From Hirudinaria manillensis (lineage: Eukaryota; Annelida; Clitellata; Hirudinida; Hirudinidae), in NCBI GenBank assembly GCA_034509925.1, contig CM067530.1, positions 1-64,000 of the forward strand: a stretch of 64,000 nucleotides of DNA. Reading direction: 5' to 3'. Under the pieces are notes generated by a model that was given only the letters and a program-made list of their open reading frames with translations, did not search any database and was not told the DNA's origin. Shown piece by piece: positions 58,838 through 64,000 of the stretch. Within the stretch, counting starts at the first letter, position 1, and the number at the start of each line of letters is the position of its first letter. The translations under genes and the position numbers were made by a program.

Positions 58838-59115
58838 GAATAAGAATAAGAATAAGAATAAGTAGAAGAAGAAGAAGAAGCCACCAAATAAGGACACTCG
58901 TTAGATGTCGCCAAAATATATCGATTCTCGTGATAACGACTAATCAACTATTTGCGACAAATTATATAGCACTCACTCCTTGGTCACCTTCCTCGAACAA
59001 TATTAGCCGTAAAATTCGACTAATTACGGATCCGCTCTAAGGAGCGTAGGTCGTAAAAAGCGGTCTCACGATTAAAGCAAATGTTTTCTTCTGCGAAAGC
59101 GGAACGACATTTTTT
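52541..59115 (+). repeat. Subtelomeric unit U4 (6.6 kb, 7 satellite copies)
   Basis: Matches U1 in copy number and diagnostic bases (CCCTTAAATTG in satellite copy 1). Satellite array 53192-56719, copies at 53325, 53828, 54350, 54871, 55394, 55916 and 56437. Its AAT block (58600-58850) is diverged from the other units, with ATAATAATGATAATAATAAA and short losses, and it lacks CCCG before CTAGATGTCGC at 58460. Confidence 0.92.
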
Positions 59116-62100
59116 AACCCTAACCGTGTCAATACCATCGTAGGAGGAAACAATTTTCTTTAATCATTGAGTACGGCAATCAATCGAGGATTTTGACAAT
59201 CTCAGAAGATAACTAATTAATAAGAGAGAATATAACGACTCCCGTAAGGAAACGTCCCAATGTGCCGAGATTCACTGCGAGTTTTAACCGTCAAACGGCT
59301 ATTTCTCAATGCATAATCTCTTATTTACAATAAATCCGAATGGATTTAAATCGACTCGATTTGCAGTCTCCAGAATTTTTTTAAAAAAGCCCCCGATTAA
59401 GATGAAAACTTCATCGAAAACCGGACGAGAACCTGCCACCTGTCGACGAGTATTAAACATTTCAGTTAGCTGATTCCCGGAAATGAAAATTCATCAAATA
59501 CGGGTCGGGAATCGGTTATCTGTCACTGTTTAATGGATTTCAGGGCTCAGTCCATTCGACCAAAGCTCCTCGGAATACGGTGAATAATTCACCGAAAACC
59601 GGGCAAAAATCCGCCAAATATTAAAACCCGAACCAGCAATCTATCGACGGAAATTTCATGGTCTCCAGGGCTCAATCCAAAGGACCAAAACCCCTCGGAA
59701 TACGATCAAAAATTCATCGGAAACCGAGATTGAATCCGCCATTTCTGTCGAGATAAGCTAAAATTTAAAATTATCGTACACTCTGGAAGAACATCCGCCA
59801 GATGCCGCATAAATTAATCGATTCTCAGCAAATTGACTGATCGATTTTTTGATCCTGCGTCTAGGCTATAATTTATAAATGTATAAATTAAAATGTAGGA
59901 GGACCCTCAAATTGAAAAATAATTTAAGTCCATCCTACATTAACCATTGTTCTTAGACTCCTTCTTAATACTTCCGACAAGAACTTTCGCTAGAGGTCGC
60001 TGAAATTAAACTTTCGATAATCCAATTTGTCAAATTTTTAATCTCACATTATAAACTTCTACGCTAGTTCTTACAAGTCATTCTTCTCTTCTTTTCTTTC
60101 TACTTAACCCACCAGAGATCGCTGAAATTTATCGATTCTCGTCAATGCGATCTATCGATACTAGTTTCGTACCGAGCGCCTATTTTATGAATTTATATTA
60201 TATAAATTTATATAAACTAAGGCATTTATCCGTAGGACTCATTTTAAATTTATCCTACACTCTGGAAATTCCTTTGATCCCAAATAAGAACGCCCGCTAG
60301 ATGTCGCGGAAACTAATCGATTCTCAGCAAACTGACTTATCGATTTTTTGATCCTGCGTCTAGACTATAATTTATAAATGTATAAATTAAATTGTAGGAG
60401 GACCCTGAAATTGAAAAATAATTTAAGTCTATCCAACGTTAACCATTGTTCTTAGACTCCTTCTTAATACTTTCGACAAGAACCTTCGCTAGAGGTCGCT
60501 GAAATTAAACTTTCGATAATCCAATTTGTCAAATTTTTAATCTCACATATTGTAAACTTCTACGCTAGCTCTTACAAGTCATTCTTCCTTTCTTTCTTCT
60601 TAACCCACCAGAGATCGCTGAAATTTATCGATTCTCGTCAACACGATCTATCGATACTAGTTTCGTACCGAGCGTCTATTTGATGAATTTATATTTATAT
60701 TATATAAATTTATATAAATTAAGGCATTTATCCGTAGGACTCATTTTAAATTAAAAAATAATTTAAATTTATCCTACACTCTGGAAATTCCTTTGATCCC
60801 AAATAAGAACGCCCGCTAGATGTCGCGGAAACTAATCGATTCTCAGCAAACTGACTTATCGATATTTTGATCCTGCGTCTAGACTATAATTTATAAATGT
60901 ATAAATTAAAATGTAGGAGGACCCTTAAATTGAAAAATAATTTAAGTCCATCCTACGTTAACCATTGTTCTTAGACTTCTTCTTAATACTTTCGACAAGA
61001 ACTTTCGCTAGAGGTCGCTGAAATTAAACTTTCGATAATCCAATTTGTCAAATTTTAATCTCACATATTGTAAACTTCTACGCTAGCTCTTACAAGTCAT
61101 TCTTCCTTTCTTCCTTCTTTCTTCTTAACCCACCAGAGATCGCTGAAATTTATCGATTCTCGTCAACACGATCTATCGATACTAATTTCGTACCGAGCGC
61201 CTATTTTATGAATTTATATTTATATTATATAAATTTATATAAATTAAGGCATTTATCCGTAGGACTCATTTTAAATTAACGAATAATTTAAACTTATCCT
61301 ACACTCTGGAAATTCCTTTGATCCCAAATAAGAACGCCCGCTAGATGTCGCGGAAACTAATCGATTCTCAGCAAACTGACTTATCGATATTTTGATCCTG
61401 CGTCTAGACTATAATTTATAAATGCATAAATTAAAATGTAGGAGGACCCTTAAATTGAAAAATAATTTAAGTCCATCCTACGTTAACCATGGTTCTTAGA
61501 CTTCTTCTTTCTTCTTAATACTTTCAACAAGAACTTTCGCTAGAGGTCGCTGAAATTAAACTTTCGATAATCCAATTTGTCGAATTTATAATCTCACATA
61601 TTGTAAACTTCTACGCTAGTCCTTACAATCAATTCATTCAATTTCTTTTCTTTCTACCAGAGATCACTGAAACTTATCGATTCTCGTCAACTCGATCTAT
61701 CGATTCTAATTTCGTAATGAGCACCTCCCGCAAGGAAGCGTTCCAATGTGCAGAGATTCACTGCGAGTGTTAACCGTCAAACGGCTATTTCTCAATGCAT
61801 AATCTCTCAAATCCGAATGGATTTAAATCGACTCGATTTGCATTCTCCAGAGCTTTTTTGAAAAACCCCCGATTTAGATGAAAACTTCATCGAAAACCGG
61901 GCGAGAACCTGCCACCTGTCGACGGATATTAAACATTTCAGTTAACTGACTCCCGGAGATGAAAATTCATCAAAAACGGGTCGGGAATCTGTTATCTGTC
62001 ATTGTTTAATGGATTTCAGGGCTAAGTCTATTGGACCAAAGCTCCTCGGAATACGGCGAAAAATTCACCGAAAACCGGGCAAAAATCCGCTAAATATTAA

Positions 62101-63518
62101 AACCCGAACCCGCCATCTATCGACGAAAGTTTCATGGGCTCCAGGGCCCAGTCCAAAGGACCAAAACCCCTCGGAATACGATCGAAAATTCATCTGAAAC
62201 CGAGAGTGAACCTACCATCTGTCGACGGAAACTAGAATTTAATTGACTTCATGGTTATCCAGAAAACCGTGTTGCCTATAATTCTCCTGGCAATATCTCA
62301 TTTGACATCAATATGTTTGGCACTACTTTATGAGTCTAAAAACTGACTCTCTCTTAAAAATAAAAAATCTCTCTTGCGATCAACTCGAATAAATATTTGC
62401 GAAGATCGTTTAAAAGGCAATTAATCTTCGTCACGGACCCCCAACGAGCCTACAAGCGACCTGACACGAACATTTCCAAGACGAGCAGCCATGCTGACGA
62501 GACACCCCCCATGGTTGTCTGTCTACACCGCCAGTATCCAGTGGGAACTGCTCAACGAGACACGTCATTAGAACGACTGGCTAATGACTATTTCGATCGT
62601 GGTTAAATAGCCACGTTTTTCCGTTTTGATCTACATTTTCCACCTTCGAGGGTTGTACGACAACCGAGGGCCTAGTGGTATAAAAATGTTTTTAAATAAA
62701 TGTTTTTTAAAAAATGTATTAAACGGATTATCGTATCAATGTTCGTCTTGTTTCTGCCACAAGGTTAGCATCCGAGTTTTGGTGAGTTACGATTAATCTA
62801 ATCCGACGCTGCACATAAATCTCTGCAAAAATTTATATCTTGCATTCTAGCATTATTCTTTACAATGGAATTGCAATTGTTTTCCATTGTGTTTGCATTA
62901 TAAGGCAAAGGTAGCTCGGTTTAAACAACATTCGCTACGATATGAATACACGCTAGATGGCGCAGAAACCTGTAATAATTGCAAGTTGTACATCAGGGTC
63001 GTTATAAATCAAGATTAATCTAATCCGAAATTATACACGGCTACTTACAAATGTTATATCTTGCATTCTGGCTCATATTCTTGCTACTGGAATTACAATA
63101 GCTTTTTTCCATCGCATAAGAATACCCGCTAGATGTCGCTTTAATGATTACAAAATTTACATCAGGGTCGTTATAAATCAGGATTAATCTAATCCGACAT
63201 TATACACGGCTACATACAAATGTTAGATCTTGCATTCTAGCTCATATTCTTGCTACTGGAATTACAATAGCTTTTTTCCATCGCATAAGAATACCCGCTA
63301 GATGTCGCTTTAATGATTGCAAGATTTGCATCAAGGTCGTTATAAATCGGGATTAAAATAATCCGATATTATACACGGCTACATACAAATGCCATATCTT
63401 GCATTCAGGCTCATATTCTTGCTAATTGGAATTACAATAGCTTTTTCCATAGCATAAGAATACCCGCTAGATGTCGCTCAAAGGATTGCAAGACTTAACA
63501 ATAATAATAGTAATGATG

Positions 63519-63580
<62 letters not shown>

Positions 63581-63617
63581 GTTAATAAACCCTAACCCTA
63601 ACCCCTAACCCTAACCC

Positions 63618-63663
<46 letters not shown>

Positions 63664-63825
63664 TATAATAATAATAATAATAATAGTAATAACAATAATA
63701 ACAATAATAATAGTAATGATGATAATAATAACAATAATAATAGCAACAATAATAATAATAATAATAATAATATTAATAACATTAATAATAATTATAATAA
63801 TAACAATAACGATAATAATAATAAT

Positions 63826-63869
<44 letters not shown>

Positions 63870-64000
63870 GAATAAGAATAAGAATAAGAATAAGTAGAAG
63901 AAGAAGAAGAAGCCACCAAATAAGGACACTCGTTAGATGTCGCCAAAATATATCGATTCTCGTGATAACGACTAATCAACTATTTGCGACAAATTATATA
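59116..64000 (+). repeat. Subtelomeric unit U5 (partial, 4 satellite copies)
   Basis: Matches U2 (CCCTCAAATTG in copy 1; copies at 59896, 60393, 60919 and 61438; array 59758-61720). Its start lacks TTCTCCTATC, so TTTTTT joins AACCCTAACCGTG directly. It runs off the window in the unit tail. Confidence 0.92.

Overview
The window is nuclear DNA from an animal, most likely an invertebrate with compact introns. Three things support this: TTAGGG-type telomeric repeats, all reading CCCTAA on the + strand; spliced genes whose small introns are mostly 58-68 bp; and a gene set of ISY1, an SPSB-type SPRY/SOCS-box gene, selenocysteine-containing selenophosphate synthetase and intersectin, together with Penelope-like, R2-class, copia, gypsy and hAT-like relics. 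The species cannot be decided from the sequence alone.

Layout. (1) 1-7,994: a Penelope-like retroelement (PLE). It has a 1.5-kb leader repeated at both ends (pseudo-LTRs), an ORF1, a reverse transcriptase without a visible GIY-YIG endonuclease, and decayed tandem copies of the RT tail. (2) 7,994-8,493: telomeric tracts of about 400 bp and about 80 bp. (3) 8,494-27,606: the tail of one subtelomeric unit followed by three full units (U1-U3; 6.6, 5.0 and 7.1 kb). Each unit has a 0.5-kb repeat, a roughly 520-bp satellite array (7, 4 and 8 copies), a second 0.5-kb repeat, a promoter-and-hairpin segment resembling the PLE leader, a 169-bp tandem repeat, and an AAT microsatellite with a telomeric insert. 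(4) 27,616-27,671: a telomeric tract. (5) 27,672-52,035: a 24.4-kb low-copy gene island. (6) 52,036-64,000: telomeric tracts and units U4-U5, which copy the order and satellite numbers of U1-U2.

The island holds, left to right: ISY1, cut in its eighth coding exon by a PLE fragment; an intact SPSB1/4-like gene; selenophosphate synthetase on the minus strand, with an in-frame UGA at the catalytic position and a convincing SECIS element in its 3' UTR; the last exon of an unrecognised two-pass membrane protein; a cluster of retroelement fossils; and the last three coding exons of intersectin. The rest of intersectin would have to lie where the right-hand telomeric tract begins.

Reading. The PLE, the subtelomeric units and every telomeric tract share one orientation, as expected for a left chromosome arm extended by retroelement addition onto telomere ends. 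The PLE and the unrelated-looking units share a leader hairpin (with compensating stem changes), a TATA-like box and a telomere-spacer junction, so the units may be non-coding relatives of terminal PLEs. The gene island lies between telomeric tracts, and two of its genes are cut. It is either a captured or fused chromosome segment or an assembly join; long reads across 27.6 kb and 52.0 kb would decide.
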